From positions 1-25,732 of the forward strand of contig JAEZCJ010000081.1 in assembly GCA_023433615.1 (NCBI GenBank): a stretch of DNA of 25,732 bases, read 5' to 3'. This document shows, piece by piece, positions 15,080-22,039 of the stretch (positions within the stretch are counted from its first letter, which is position 1; every line of letters begins with the position of its first letter). The DNA is from Bacillota bacterium. Its GTDB lineage: Bacteria; Bacillota; Bacilli; Paenibacillales; Paenibacillaceae. The notes under the pieces are model-generated. The model made no database searches and was not told the DNA's origin. It saw only the letters and a list, made by a program, of their open reading frames with translations. Made by a program: the position numbers and the translations under genes.

Positions 15080-17275
15080 CTAGTCGACGATCGCCGGCAG
15101 CGTGAGCGTCACCTCGGTCCCTTCACCGACGGTGCTGCGGATGTTCATCGTGCCGTGATGGCTCTGAATGATACGTTGGCTCACCATAATGCCGAGCCCT
15201 GTCCCGGTATCCTTCCCGGTGAAGAACGGATCGCCGAGCTTCGGGATTATCTCTTCCGGGATGCCAATCCCCTCATCGATAATCGCCACCTCGATGCGAT
15301 CGGCCTCCGGCCTCTCGACACGGATCAGGATCGTGCCTCCATCCGGCATTGCCTCGATGCCGTTCTTCAAGATGTTGATGAACACCTGCTTCAGCTGGTT
15401 CTCTTCGCAAGCCACTTCGCACGGCTCGGCAGTGAATGAAGTCTGGAACATCACGTCGCATAGATGCGCCTGACTGTCGAGCAGCGACAGCACGTCACCG
15501 AGCACGAACCGCACGTCCTTGATCTCGAACTTCGTCGCCTGCGGCTTAGCGAGTATCAAGAATTCGCCGACGATCAGATTGATGCGGTCCAGCTCGGACA
15601 GCATGAGGTCGCTGTGCCGAACATTGAGCTTCTGTGTCTGCTGCTGCAGCTGCACGAACCCGCGCAGCGTTGTCAGCGGATTGCGGATCTCATGCGCGAC
15701 GCCGGCGGCCAGCTGGCCGACCGTGTTCAGCTTCTCCGCTTGCCGCAGAAGCTCGTCCATCTTATTCTTGCTCGTCATGTCCCGCGTGATGCTGGCGAAG
15801 GCGCGAATGATCCCGTTCTTGTCGCGGATCGGCGATGTCGTCACGCTGACATCCAGCCAAGTCCCGTCCTTGCGGATGCGCACCGTCTCGCGGGCAGGCT
15901 TCAGCGTTCCGGCCATCATGGCATCGAACGCTTGCTTCTCCTCCTGCATATACCGCTCCGGGACCAGCCGCAGCCGCTGTCCGACCGCCTCATCCTGCGA
16001 CCAGCCGAACATGGTCTCGAACGCGTGGTTAACCCGGACGATCGTTCCGTCCAGTTCTTCTATATGTATGGCATCCGGCGTATGGTTAATAATAGATTCC
16101 AAGTACTCGTTCATCGAACGATTCTCTTCGAAGGCGCCCTTCAGCTTGTTCGTATAGACATCCAAATTTTTAGCCATTGCATTGATTCGCTCTGCCAGCT
16201 GCCCCAGCTCGTCCTTGTGCTTCACCTCAAGCGGCGTATCGAACACGCCTGCCGCGACCTCGTTGACCTTGCCTAGGATGGAACGAACAGGACGGATCAG
16301 GACGCCGGACAACCAATAGCTCGTCAAGATGACGAATATCAGCACTGTCGCATAGATAACAACATGGTTCAATCGATTCTTGCGGAGCTCGGCATGCAGG
16401 TAGTCGAGATTCGTGACGGTACGAACAACGTACCGATCTGCATCGCCATACGTCTTGTAGCTGACCGACAGTCTTCGTTCTCCCAACCGGTGATCGCGAT
16501 ACGTGATTCGATCCTGCTCGATCGCCTTATCCACCGCTTCCTCAAGCGAACCTTCCTCATAACGGTACTCGCCGAATTGGACTTGTCCGTCCTTGATGAC
16601 GGTCATCTCCACAATTTCCGGATGCAGGCCGGTAATGTCACGAATAATAGCCTGCGGGCCTCCCCGCTCCAGCAAGCTGATCTCTTGCTCGACATCGATG
16701 CCGACCGCAAGCATATAATCCCGGTCAGGCAACTGCAGGTAGCCCCAGAGCCTTCTCCCCTGATCCGCCTCCAGCTTGTCGTTCGGCCAGTCGGATAAGT
16801 AGAAGGAACCCTCAGCACTTTTGCTGCCGTTGCCGTTCATCTCCAAGTGGAGCATCAATCCCTTGGGTACGACGCTCAAGTCAACGGGCTTCCCCCGCAG
16901 GTCTATCGAGCTCGACTCTTCGATCGTCCACTGGGAGCCGTCGAATCTGATCATCGATACATGGGCCAGACTCATCTGCTCCGCCGTTCTTGCTAACGCG
17001 GCATCCGTGATCTCGCCCCGATTCTTGGGGATCATGCTGGCTGACAGGTAGCTTGCATAGCGCAGCTTCTCGATGATCTCGACCTCATAAGCCAAGCGGA
17101 TACGATCGTATTGATCGACGGCATTGGCGACTTGATTCGAGAACCGTTCCATATCTCTCTCAGACTCGGCACGAAGGTTGACCCGTGTGGAGTAATCATT
17201 CAGAATGACAGTAAGTGACAAGAATAGGAATACGATAGTCGAGATGGTCAGCGTCAATTTGTACTTTACCGACAA
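15080..17275 (-). CDS. Membrane PAS sensor histidine kinase with sporulation-kinase-type HisKA
   Basis: A signal-sensing kinase that autophosphorylates on histidine and passes phosphate to a response regulator or Spo0F. The TTG at 17275 is preferred: AAAGGATGTG ends 6 bases before it, while an ATG 12 bases upstream (17287) lies within that site. Numbered from that ATG: membrane helix 11-29, extracellular sensor domain about 33-305 (probably Cache-like), second helix 308-330, HAMP 331-383, PAS 395-505, HisKA with H532 (GVAHEIRNPLTTLRG), and HATPase boxes N642, DEGIGIP (671-677), DPFFTG and GTGLGI. The HisKA block is nearly the one of B. subtilis KinA/KinE. No response regulator is adjacent, as is usual for phosphorelay kinases. 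A Spo0E-like phosphatase is encoded nearby. Confidence 0.88.
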   Translation of the reverse strand: MSVKYKLTLTISTIVFLFLSLTVILNDYSTRVNLRAESERDMERFSNQVANAVDQYDRIRLAYEVEIIEKLRYASYLSASMIPKNRGEITDAALARTAEQMSLAHVSMIRFDGSQWTIEESSSIDLRGKPVDLSVVPKGLMLHLEMNGNGSKSAEGSFYLSDWPNDKLEADQGRRLWGYLQLPDRDYMLAVGIDVEQEISLLERGGPQAIIRDITGLHPEIVEMTVIKDGQVQFGEYRYEEGSLEEAVDKAIEQDRITYRDHRLGERRLSVSYKTYGDADRYVVRTVTNLDYLHAELRKNRLNHVVIYATVLIFVILTSYWLSGVLIRPVRSILGKVNEVAAGVFDTPLEVKHKDELGQLAERINAMAKNLDVYTNKLKGAFEENRSMNEYLESIINHTPDAIHIEELDGTIVRVNHAFETMFGWSQDEAVGQRLRLVPERYMQEEKQAFDAMMAGTLKPARETVRIRKDGTWLDVSVTTSPIRDKNGIIRAFASITRDMTSKNKMDELLRQAEKLNTVGQLAAGVAHEIRNPLTTLRGFVQLQQQTQKLNVRHSDLMLSELDRINLIVGEFLILAKPQATKFEIKDVRFVLGDVLSLLDSQAHLCDVMFQTSFTAEPCEVACEENQLKQVFINILKNGIEAMPDGGTILIRVERPEADRIEVAIIDEGIGIPEEIIPKLGDPFFTGKDTGTGLGIMVSQRIIQSHHGTMNIRSTVGEGTEVTLTLPAIVD

Positions 17276-17315
17276 ACATTGACACATCCTTTACGATATA
17301 AGGTCCATATAGGCG

Positions 17316-17343
17316 ATCATATCACAAAAGAAGGAAATTGGAA
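17316..17343 (-). promoter_or_regulatory. Candidate promoter of the histidine kinase operon
   Basis: On the minus strand TTCCAA (17343-17338), a 16-base spacer and TATGAT (17321-17316). The leader to the TTG start is about 35 bases. The -35 match is weak. Confidence 0.35.
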
Positions 17344-17410
17344 GTCATTCCATGGCCTCATCTCTGTCGGTCGTTGACTATGCATGCCGCGAAATAGCGA
17401 ACCACTTTTC

Positions 17411-17501
17411 TGTGGATAACATATTTGTTATCCTCAACCCCCTGTATATAATGTGTATAAATCTGTGTACAACTTATTATTTATCCACATATCTATACAC
17501 A
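17411..17501. promoter_or_regulatory. DnaA-box cluster between kinase and tadA
   Basis: Three sequences match TTATNCACA exactly: 17411-17419 (minus, TTATCCACA), 17452-17460 (minus, TTATACACA) and 17481-17489 (plus, TTATCCACA). Two more match 8 of 9: 17464-17472 (minus, TTGTACACA) and 17493-17501 (plus, CTATACACA). All five lie in 91 AT-rich bases, inward-facing in two groups. The cluster covers the likely tadA promoter. A GGATAAC/GTTATCC inverted repeat (17413-17432) overlaps the first box. Confidence 0.65.
17425..17452 (+). promoter_or_regulatory. Candidate tadA promoter inside the DnaA-box cluster
   Basis: TTGTTA (17425-17430), 16-base spacer, TATAAT (17447-17452). DnaA boxes lie just upstream of the -35, at the -10/start region and in the leader, so bound DnaA would be expected to block it. 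Confidence 0.45.
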
Positions 17502-17593
17502 ACCTGTTAACAACGAATGCTTGTTCGTGGCATAATTCGTGATTTATCGACAGGATATGGTGTCGATTCATGGTGATTGAGGAGGAAGTCTGT

Positions 17594-18058
17594 GTGCACA
17601 ACGAGGATGATAGGAAGTTCATGATAGAAGCAATCGCCGAAGCGAAAAAAGCCGAAGCGATACGCGAGGTGCCGATCGGTGCCGTTATTGTCAGAGAGGG
17701 CGTAATCATCGGAAGAGGGCATAATCTGCGGGAAACCACAGGGGATCCGACCGCGCATGCCGAGATGATCGCGATTCGGGAAGCAAGCGAGCGCCTGCAG
17801 GCGTGGCGGCTGCTCAATTGCACGTTGTACGTAACATTGGAGCCTTGCCCGATGTGCGCAGGGGCGATCGTGCAATCGCGTATCGAGAGGGTCGTATACG
17901 GTACCGGGGATCCCAAGGCAGGCTGCGCCGGCACGTTAATGAACCTGCTCCAGGAGAACAGGTTCAATCATATGGCAGAAGTTGTGCCGAATGTGCTCCA
18001 AGAGGAGAGCGCCCGGCTGTTGACGGATTTCTTCAGGAGGCTGCGCAAGAAGCTGTGA
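17594..18058 (+). CDS. tadA: tRNA-specific adenosine deaminase TadA
   Basis: TadA deaminates the wobble adenosine of tRNA-Arg(ACG) to inosine, which is needed to read CGN codons. The GTG at 17594 is chosen because GAGGAGG lies 8 bases upstream; an ATG at 17570 precedes that site. The 154 residues fit the family. Zinc and catalytic residues are present: H55-A-E57 (TAHAEM) and C85-x-x-C88 (LEPCPMC), plus GDPKAG and the basic RRLRKKL C-terminus. In B. subtilis this gene is followed by the SRP RNA gene and dnaX near oriC, but here a spo0E-like gene faces it with only 16 bases between. The gene order therefore differs. Its promoter region carries DnaA-box sequences. Confidence 0.93.
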   Translation: MHNEDDRKFMIEAIAEAKKAEAIREVPIGAVIVREGVIIGRGHNLRETTGDPTAHAEMIAIREASERLQAWRLLNCTLYVTLEPCPMCAGAIVQSRIERVVYGTGDPKAGCAGTLMNLLQENRFNHMAEVVPNVLQEESARLLTDFFRRLRKKL

Positions 18059-18074
18059 ATATAGCAGCCAGGCG

Positions 18075-18275
18075 CTATGTCGAATAGGGCTTGCGGAGAG
18101 CCGCAATGCCGCCGATTTCATTCTTCTGAAGCTGCTGAAGGACTACAATTAACTGATCTGCTTCCTCGCTTAGGGCTAGGACATCCGGATCGGTCAAGCT
18201 GCCTTTGGCCTCCGCCATCTCATGAAGGCGTGTGCGGAGGTGTTGCAGCTGTAGCAGAAGAGATACCTTTTCCAT
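18075..18275 (-). CDS. Spo0E-family aspartyl-phosphate phosphatase
   Basis: Proteins of this family remove phosphate from Spo0A~P and so delay sporulation. The 66-residue product starts at the ATG 18275, with GGAG 5 bases upstream; a longer in-frame ORF adds an unrelated basic leader. The sequence is two predicted helices joined by a turn. It carries the signature S-x-x-x-D as S36-E-E-A-D40 within LALSEEADQLIVV, preceded by LRTRLHEMAEAKGSLTDPDV. This matches Spo0E, YisI and YnzD in size and layout. It is convergent with tadA (16-base gap) and divergent from the chemoreceptor gene. A TATAAT, a DnaA-box match and a 21-base inverted repeat lie in its upstream region. Which regulator it dephosphorylates is not known. 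Confidence 0.8.
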   Translation of the reverse strand: MEKVSLLLQLQHLRTRLHEMAEAKGSLTDPDVLALSEEADQLIVVLQQLQKNEIGGIAALRKPYST

Positions 18276-18317
18276 GGCCGCTCCATTTGCCTCCAGTTTA
18301 GGGGTAGGTTTCCTACC

Positions 18318-18357
18318 ATTATACACATCGGTTGTCACAGATTTTGTAAAAATCTGT
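18318..18357 (-). promoter_or_regulatory. Candidate promoter/operator region of the spo0E-like gene
   Basis: On the minus strand a TATAAT is at 18323-18318. A perfect DnaA-box sequence (TTATACACA, 18319-18327) overlaps it. ACAGATTTT (18337-18345) and AAAATCTGT (18349-18357) form a perfect 9-bp inverted repeat with a 3-base spacer over the -35 position. No good -35 hexamer is visible, which suggests an activator or a non-SigA factor. Confidence 0.45.
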
Positions 18358-18386
18358 CGATGAATCCGTAATTTTTTCACATTTGT

Positions 18387-18393
18387 TTCGACA
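18387..18393 (-). promoter_or_regulatory. Possible Spo0A box
   Basis: TTCGACA on the plus strand reads TGTCGAA on the minus strand, the core 0A-box sequence, with A/T-rich flanks (AAAATGTCGAAAC). It lies between the spo0E-like gene and the chemoreceptor gene. Seven bases can occur by chance. Confidence 0.3.
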
Positions 18394-18450
18394 TTTTCTA
18401 CACACCCCCTACTAAGGACCTATTCGCGTGCTTCCTCGAATAAATAAATG

Positions 18451-18479
18451 TTACGGAATCGGTCGAAAGGTGGTATACT
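18451..18479 (+). promoter_or_regulatory. Promoter of the chemoreceptor gene
   Basis: TTACGG (18451-18456), 17-base spacer, and TGGTATACT with an extended -10 (18471-18479). An alternative SigD-like reading is TAAA (18445) with GTCGAAAG (18462), which matches the SigD -10 in five of eight positions. Confidence 0.5.
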
Positions 18480-18513
18480 ACCAGCAAAATCGACATGATG
18501 AGGAGCACGACAG

Positions 18514-20010
18514 ATGAACGCAGACACGAATATAGTAGCTCAGTTGCTCGCAATGGATTTAAGACGCAAGAACGGACTTCTCTTCAAGGCGCTGTCCGCA
18601 ACCACGCTGCTCGCGCTGGTAGGCATTCTTGCCTTGAGCGGTACGGCTCAAGCAGCTAACAGCAGCCAATCCACCTATCTCGCAGTGTTTCTGATGGTTG
18701 CGCAGCTTATCGTAGTCGGCGTGCTTCATTATACCAATAAACTGACGCGCATCATCCCATACATCGGCATTATCGGCAGCTTCATCACCAGTATGATCCT
18801 TGCCGTGCAGGACCCCAACATCACCTATACTCTGTCGGCTTACTATATTATGATCATGGCTACTATCTATATGACTACGCTGCTCTATATCATCGGAGCG
18901 ATTCTTGGCCTGTTCCTGAACATCTTTACGCTCTTCCTGCAAGATATCGATGCCGCGCAGCAAGAGCTCGCATCCACATTCATAATCTACTATGTCCTCA
19001 TAGCGGCGATTATCTTCTTCGTCGTCCGCAGCTCCGGCTACCTCATGAACGAAATTCGCAAGCAAGGCGAACAGACAATGGCCGCCATGCAAGCTCAACA
19101 AACCCAGCAGCAGCTCGTGCTGTCAACCGTTAACGAAATGTCGGAGCATCTCTCCGCCGTATCGAAGGCCGGTGACGACAATAATGCCATGTTCGATCAT
19201 ATGAATACCGCATTCCGCGACATTGCGGCAGGCGCCAGCGGACAGGCAGAATCGACCGCCGAGATCGCGGAAGCCGTTCAGAAGACGGCGCAGCTGATCG
19301 ATACGATGCTGAATACGCTCGAAAGCCTTCAGACGAAGGCGGATACGGCCAGCCAGCAAGCGCATGGCGGCCGAGAGAAGATCGATGCCCTGCATGACAC
19401 GATCACGGAATTCAGAGGCAGTATCGGCCGGATGGCCGAGGACATCCAATCGCTGAACAATATGATTCAGACCGCGGCGCAATTCAGCAACTCCATCCAA
19501 GAGATCGCCACGCAGACGAATCTGCTCTCCCTCAATGCCAGCATCGAGGCGGCGCGCGCAGGCGAGAGCGGCAGAGGCTTCGCCGTCGTAGCCGGCGAGA
19601 TTCGCAAGCTCGCCGAGACATCCGGCGCATCGGCGACCGAGATTTCGCGGAACCTGCAGCTGCTAGAGGCGCAAGCCGGCACCAGCGCGAAGCAGATGGA
19701 ACGAATCGCCGTTCAGATGGCAGCCAGCGTGAACTTGACATCGGAGACGCGCGCGGCATTCGTCGATATCGCGGAATCCGTCGACGTCGTGAACAGCAGC
19801 ATGGTCGGGTACGGCGACCTCGCCAATTCGGTTCTATCATCTGCTAAGGCAATCGAAGGCGAGACGCAGAACTTCGCAGCCGTCACGGAGCAGTCCACTG
19901 CGACTCTGCAAGAGCTGTCCGCTACTGTCGAGACGCTTCTCAACCGCAACATCGAGACGGTCAACCGAATCAAGCAAGCCGATCAGACCGTACAACAGCT
20001 TATTAAATAA
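18514..20010 (+). CDS. Methyl-accepting chemotaxis protein with six membrane helices, no large periplasmic domain
   Basis: This 498-residue receptor would control CheA and flagellar rotation. AGGAG lies 9 bases before the ATG. Residues 23-172 form about six hydrophobic helices with very short loops (23-43, 53-73, 80-98, 108-142 as two, 154-170), so ligand sensing may occur in the membrane or through a partner. A HAMP domain is not evident. Residues 185-498 are the coiled signalling domain, with the conserved CheA/CheW-binding tip near 328-368 (IATQTNLLSLNASIEAARAG, then GRGFAVVAGEIRKLAE). The AEST/AVTEQS stretches are possible methylation helices. The gene is monocistronic. The signal sensed is unknown; redox or membrane energy is possible. 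Confidence 0.88.
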   Translation: MNADTNIVAQLLAMDLRRKNGLLFKALSATTLLALVGILALSGTAQAANSSQSTYLAVFLMVAQLIVVGVLHYTNKLTRIIPYIGIIGSFITSMILAVQDPNITYTLSAYYIMIMATIYMTTLLYIIGAILGLFLNIFTLFLQDIDAAQQELASTFIIYYVLIAAIIFFVVRSSGYLMNEIRKQGEQTMAAMQAQQTQQQLVLSTVNEMSEHLSAVSKAGDDNNAMFDHMNTAFRDIAAGASGQAESTAEIAEAVQKTAQLIDTMLNTLESLQTKADTASQQAHGGREKIDALHDTITEFRGSIGRMAEDIQSLNNMIQTAAQFSNSIQEIATQTNLLSLNASIEAARAGESGRGFAVVAGEIRKLAETSGASATEISRNLQLLEAQAGTSAKQMERIAVQMAASVNLTSETRAAFVDIAESVDVVNSSMVGYGDLANSVLSSAKAIEGETQNFAAVTEQSTATLQELSATVETLLNRNIETVNRIKQADQTVQQLIK

Positions 20011-20047
20011 CAGCATTCGACTGCTGAAGATTGTTTGCATTTGTCGA

Positions 20048-20076
20048 TTGCCAAAAAATGCATACGCGGGTATACT
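20048..20076 (+). promoter_or_regulatory. Promoter of the riboswitch-PilZ transcript
   Basis: TTGCCA (20048-20053), 17-base spacer, TATACT (20071-20076). A second TATACT follows at 20080-20085. Transcription would start about 35-45 bases before the riboswitch. Confidence 0.65.
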
Positions 20077-20120
20077 GATTATACTGCTTACAAAGTTCGG
20101 CCTAATTGCATAGAGACACG

Positions 20121-20210
20121 AATCGACAATGGCAAACTTGCCGAAAGGCAAGGACGCAAAGCCAAGGGTCTACGGCTCATCCAATAGAGCTATGATTGCC
20201 TGGTTACCGA
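20121..20210 (+). promoter_or_regulatory. c-di-GMP-I riboswitch (GEMM)
   Basis: The aptamer shows the conserved GEMM blocks in order: GGCAAAC (20131-20137), a stem capped by a GAAA tetraloop (20143-20146), GGACGCAAAGCC (20152-20163), a second variable stem with GGGTCTACGGC, and TGGTTACCGA (20201-20210), which holds the tetraloop receptor side. The G before CAAAC is consistent with c-di-GMP rather than cGAMP. A terminator follows 26 bases later. TTACCG (20204-20209) is complementary to CGGTAA (20233-20238), whose end overlaps the terminator's 5' arm, so the two folds can exclude each other. It controls the PilZ gene at 20305. ON or OFF polarity is not settled by eye. Confidence 0.93.
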
Positions 20211-20236
20211 AATCGGATACGATCCGTCATTACGGT

Positions 20237-20266
20237 AAGCCATCCCATTGTCAGGGATGGCTTTTT
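20237..20266 (+). terminator. Riboswitch expression-platform terminator
   Basis: AAGCCATCCC pairs with GGGATGGCTT around a loop of about seven bases and runs into TTTTT (20262-20266). It lies between the aptamer and the PilZ ribosome binding site, the normal place for a transcription-attenuation switch. Confidence 0.9.
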
Positions 20267-20304
20267 GTCGACTAATCGAGCATTTTACATGGGAAGGGGA
20301 ATGA

Positions 20305-21129
20305 ATGATGGCAATGACAGATCCGCTTAAGAAGGATGTGTACTACTACGGCTCTAAGGAAGGCTACGACATATCGGTTATGACCGACTGCAAAGCCGTA
20401 GTAGAGAAGAAAGGCTACGTCGCCACTGGCACGCTGACTTATGCGGCTGGCGAGATCATCGAGATAGAATTCCCGCAGTTCGACACCTTCAAGCTTGGCG
20501 AGGCCGTGCGCGTCATGGTATACAGCAAGGGCGGCATATACGTGTTTGAGACAACCGTCATCGCCAAAGCCCAAGGAGCCCTTATTATTATCAACCCGCC
20601 GGAGAACCGCAAGCGGTTCATGGACAAGCGGCAGCACCCACGGGTCGATGCGCGCACGAACGGCAAGATGCTCAGCATGTTCGAGACTGCCCGCAAGACA
20701 GAGCGCCGATTCGATGAGCCAATCCCCTTCCGGATGGAGAACATCAGCATGGCTGGCGCAGGCTTCGTCACGGAGATCGAGCTGCCGCTGGCGGCGCAGA
20801 CGGAGCTGGCGATCGAGGTCGACCTCGGCTTCAATTTCCATTGCCGGATGGAGATCGTACATAAGAAGCGGATCGATGTCGGTCTGCAGTTCGGGACCCG
20901 GATCGTCCATATGTCAGACGACCACGCCAGCAAGCTCCGCGCCTTCATCCTGAAGAGCCAGATCGAGACGTACTACAAGGAGAAGGCGGACAAGGTGCAA
21001 GAGGCGCTTCGGAATGCGCATGTTAAGAAGACTGCTCCAGCCCTGCCCGATACGAACGGCGGTGCCGTACGCACGGATGATCTGGTCGGCAAGGAAGACT
21101 CGCAAGGGAAGTTCTTCATCACCGAGTAG
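20305..21129 (+). CDS. PilZ-domain c-di-GMP effector, YcgR-like
   Basis: This 274-residue cytoplasmic protein probably binds c-di-GMP and acts on motility or surface behaviour. ATG codons occur at 20305 and 20308; AAGGGGA lies 4 and 7 bases before them, so the second may be the real start. Residues 15-100 look like the N-terminal YcgR-type beta domain. The PilZ domain starts near 105 with the binding motif R109-xxx-R113 (KRQHPR) and continues with N146-x-S148-x-x-G151 (NISMAGAG). After about residue 215 a helical, charged tail follows (YYKEKADKVQEALRNA). Transcription depends on a c-di-GMP riboswitch. The nearby motAB and EAL genes suggest a role as a flagellar brake, as known for YcgR/DgrA, but this is inferred. 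Confidence 0.88.
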   Translation: MMAMTDPLKKDVYYYGSKEGYDISVMTDCKAVVEKKGYVATGTLTYAAGEIIEIEFPQFDTFKLGEAVRVMVYSKGGIYVFETTVIAKAQGALIIINPPENRKRFMDKRQHPRVDARTNGKMLSMFETARKTERRFDEPIPFRMENISMAGAGFVTEIELPLAAQTELAIEVDLGFNFHCRMEIVHKKRIDVGLQFGTRIVHMSDDHASKLRAFILKSQIETYYKEKADKVQEALRNAHVKKTAPALPDTNGGAVRTDDLVGKEDSQGKFFITE

Positions 21130-21147
21130 ACGGAATCGGACGACAAT

Positions 21148-21191
21148 AGGGCTGTCTGCTGCAGAGCGGTTACTCTGCTGCGGACAGCCCT
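21148..21191 (+). terminator. Hairpin terminator after the PilZ gene
   Basis: A 19-base arm starting AGGGCTGTCTGC pairs with an arm ending GCGGACAGCCCT, with one wobble and one mismatch. The T run is poor (TAACTT), so it may also act as a 3' stabilising hairpin. Confidence 0.6.
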
Positions 21192-21230
21192 AACTTAATC
21201 GCGATGCTCCATATGCTCTTGTATATATGG

Positions 21231-21306
21231 TGGCGGCCCCGAGACGACTCGAACGTCCGACCTGCGGTTTAGGAAACCGTCGCTCTATCCACTGAGCTAC
21301 GGGGCC
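21231..21306 (-). tRNA. trnR-CCU: tRNA-Arg (anticodon CCT), CCA encoded
   Basis: On the minus strand the acceptor arm is GGCCCCG/CGGGGCC with discriminator G and encoded CCA. The D-arm is GCTC/GAGC, the anticodon loop TTCCTAA (CCT, reading AGG), and the T-arm GGACG-TTCGAGT-CGTCT with one G-T pair. The first anticodon-stem pair (27-43) is A-C, a mismatch that could be restored or tolerated. All 76 bases are accounted for. Confidence 0.95.
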
Positions 21307-21394
21307 ACAGCGATAATCATTATACCACAACCTTAGTCCAGAACACCAACAAAAACAACGATGAGTAAAGGAAGAATTTTACACAATATTCATG

Positions 21395-21424
21395 TTGATT
21401 CACGAACTCACGTTCTCTTATAAT
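21395..21424 (+). promoter_or_regulatory. SigA-type promoter of the YolD-like gene
   Basis: TTGATT (21395-21400), 18-base spacer, TATAAT (21419-21424). The leader before the GTG at 21443 is only about 12 bases. Confidence 0.6.
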
Positions 21425-21442
21425 AAATCTGAGGTGAACGAT

Positions 21443-21679
21443 GTGAACATGGATATCGGGCTCAAGACACGCCCTACCCTTTACGCCGATCAGATCGTAC
21501 GAATCGAGTCACGGATCCGCAGCTCTTGCAGCGAGAAGCGGCTCGTCATGCTCCGGATGTTCGACCGCTACGAGGAATTGCGCGTCATCGGCGTCGTCGA
21601 ACGGATCGATTCCTTCAAGCGCCGCTTCCAAGTTAACGGCGATTGGTTCCGAATCGATGACGTCATGGAAGCCGAGTGA
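21443..21679 (+). CDS. YolD-like small protein
   Basis: The GTG at 21443 lies 6 bases after GAGGTG; an ATG six bases later is possible. The product is about 78 residues. The C-terminal part (ELRVIGVVERIDSFKRR, then FRIDDVMEAE) resembles the YolD family, where a G-x-I-x-x-I-D strand pair and a terminal DDI-x-x-E are typical. YolD-like proteins are often encoded beside Y-family DNA polymerases, but none is present here, so the role is open. It is a single gene with its own promoter, placed between two tRNA genes on opposite strands. The family assignment is moderate because only the C-terminal half is convincing. Confidence 0.55.
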   Translation: MNMDIGLKTRPTLYADQIVRIESRIRSSCSEKRLVMLRMFDRYEELRVIGVVERIDSFKRRFQVNGDWFRIDDVMEAE

Positions 21680-21789
21680 ATATGCCAGGCTTAGGCAGCC
21701 CTTTTCACCGTTATTTTCAGGCTGCGGGCATCTTTACAATTAACCTCTCCATATGCTATTATCATTCTGCTTCAACAGAATTAGCCTTT

Positions 21790-21866
21790 CGAGACGTGGC
21801 TCAGCTTGGTAGAGCGCTTGCTTCGGGAGCAAGAGGTCGCAGGTTCAAATCCTGTCGTCTCGACCA
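21790..21866 (+). tRNA. trnP-CGG: tRNA-Pro (anticodon CGG), CCA encoded
   Basis: The acceptor stem is CGAGACG/CGTCTCG with discriminator A and encoded CCA. The anticodon stem is CTTGC/GCAAG with loop TTCGGGA, giving anticodon CGG with G37, as expected for tRNA-Pro. The T-loop is TTCAAAT between CAGG and CCTG. All arms pair well. Confidence 0.96.
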
Positions 21867-21879
21867 TACATAACCTTCG

Positions 21880-21908
21880 AATTGCGAGATGTCTCTCGCA
21901 ATTTTTTT
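21880..21908 (+). terminator. Terminator of the tRNA-Pro transcript
   Basis: AATTGCGAGA (21880-21889) pairs with TCTCGCAATT (21894-21903) around TGTC and runs into T7. The tRNA is thus a single-gene transcript and the LacI gene starts its own. Confidence 0.9.
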
Positions 21909-21950
21909 ATTTTCGCCCCCAATAGAAATACAACAAGATTCGCGTTAATT

Positions 21951-21959
21951 TGCTATAAT
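21951..21959 (+). promoter_or_regulatory. Extended -10 promoter of the LacI-family gene
   Basis: TGCTATAAT contains TATAAT (21954-21959) with TG extension. No strong -35 is seen. The start point near 21966 lies about 40 bases upstream of the operator candidate at 22007. Confidence 0.55.
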
Positions 21960-22006
21960 GAATAATAGAATTGACTAGGAAACATAATTTTTGTATGATA
22001 GACGCG

Positions 22007-22019
22007 TTGAACACGCGTT
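22007..22019 (+). promoter_or_regulatory. LacI-type operator candidate 1 (regulator leader)
   Basis: TTGAACACGCGTT, extended as TGAACACGCGTTCA, is an imperfect palindrome with a central CG, typical of LacI/PurR-family sites. It is located between the promoter and the ribosome binding site of the regulator. A near copy occurs at 23104-23116. ACGCGTT is also repeated directly at 22002 and 22013. Confidence 0.5.
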
Positions 22020-22039
22020 CACACAAGGAGTGCTGTCCG

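Noticed and set aside
17411..17501. Chromosomal oriC
   Set aside because: No dnaA or dnaN gene is nearby and only a few boxes are present; a regulatory or titration cluster is more likely.
18059..18074. SRP RNA (scr/ffs) gene expected after tadA
   Set aside because: Only 16 bases separate tadA from the convergent spo0E-like gene.
20010..20040. CAGCA/TGCTG hairpin after the chemoreceptor as terminator
   Set aside because: Only five pairs and no T run; too weak to call.
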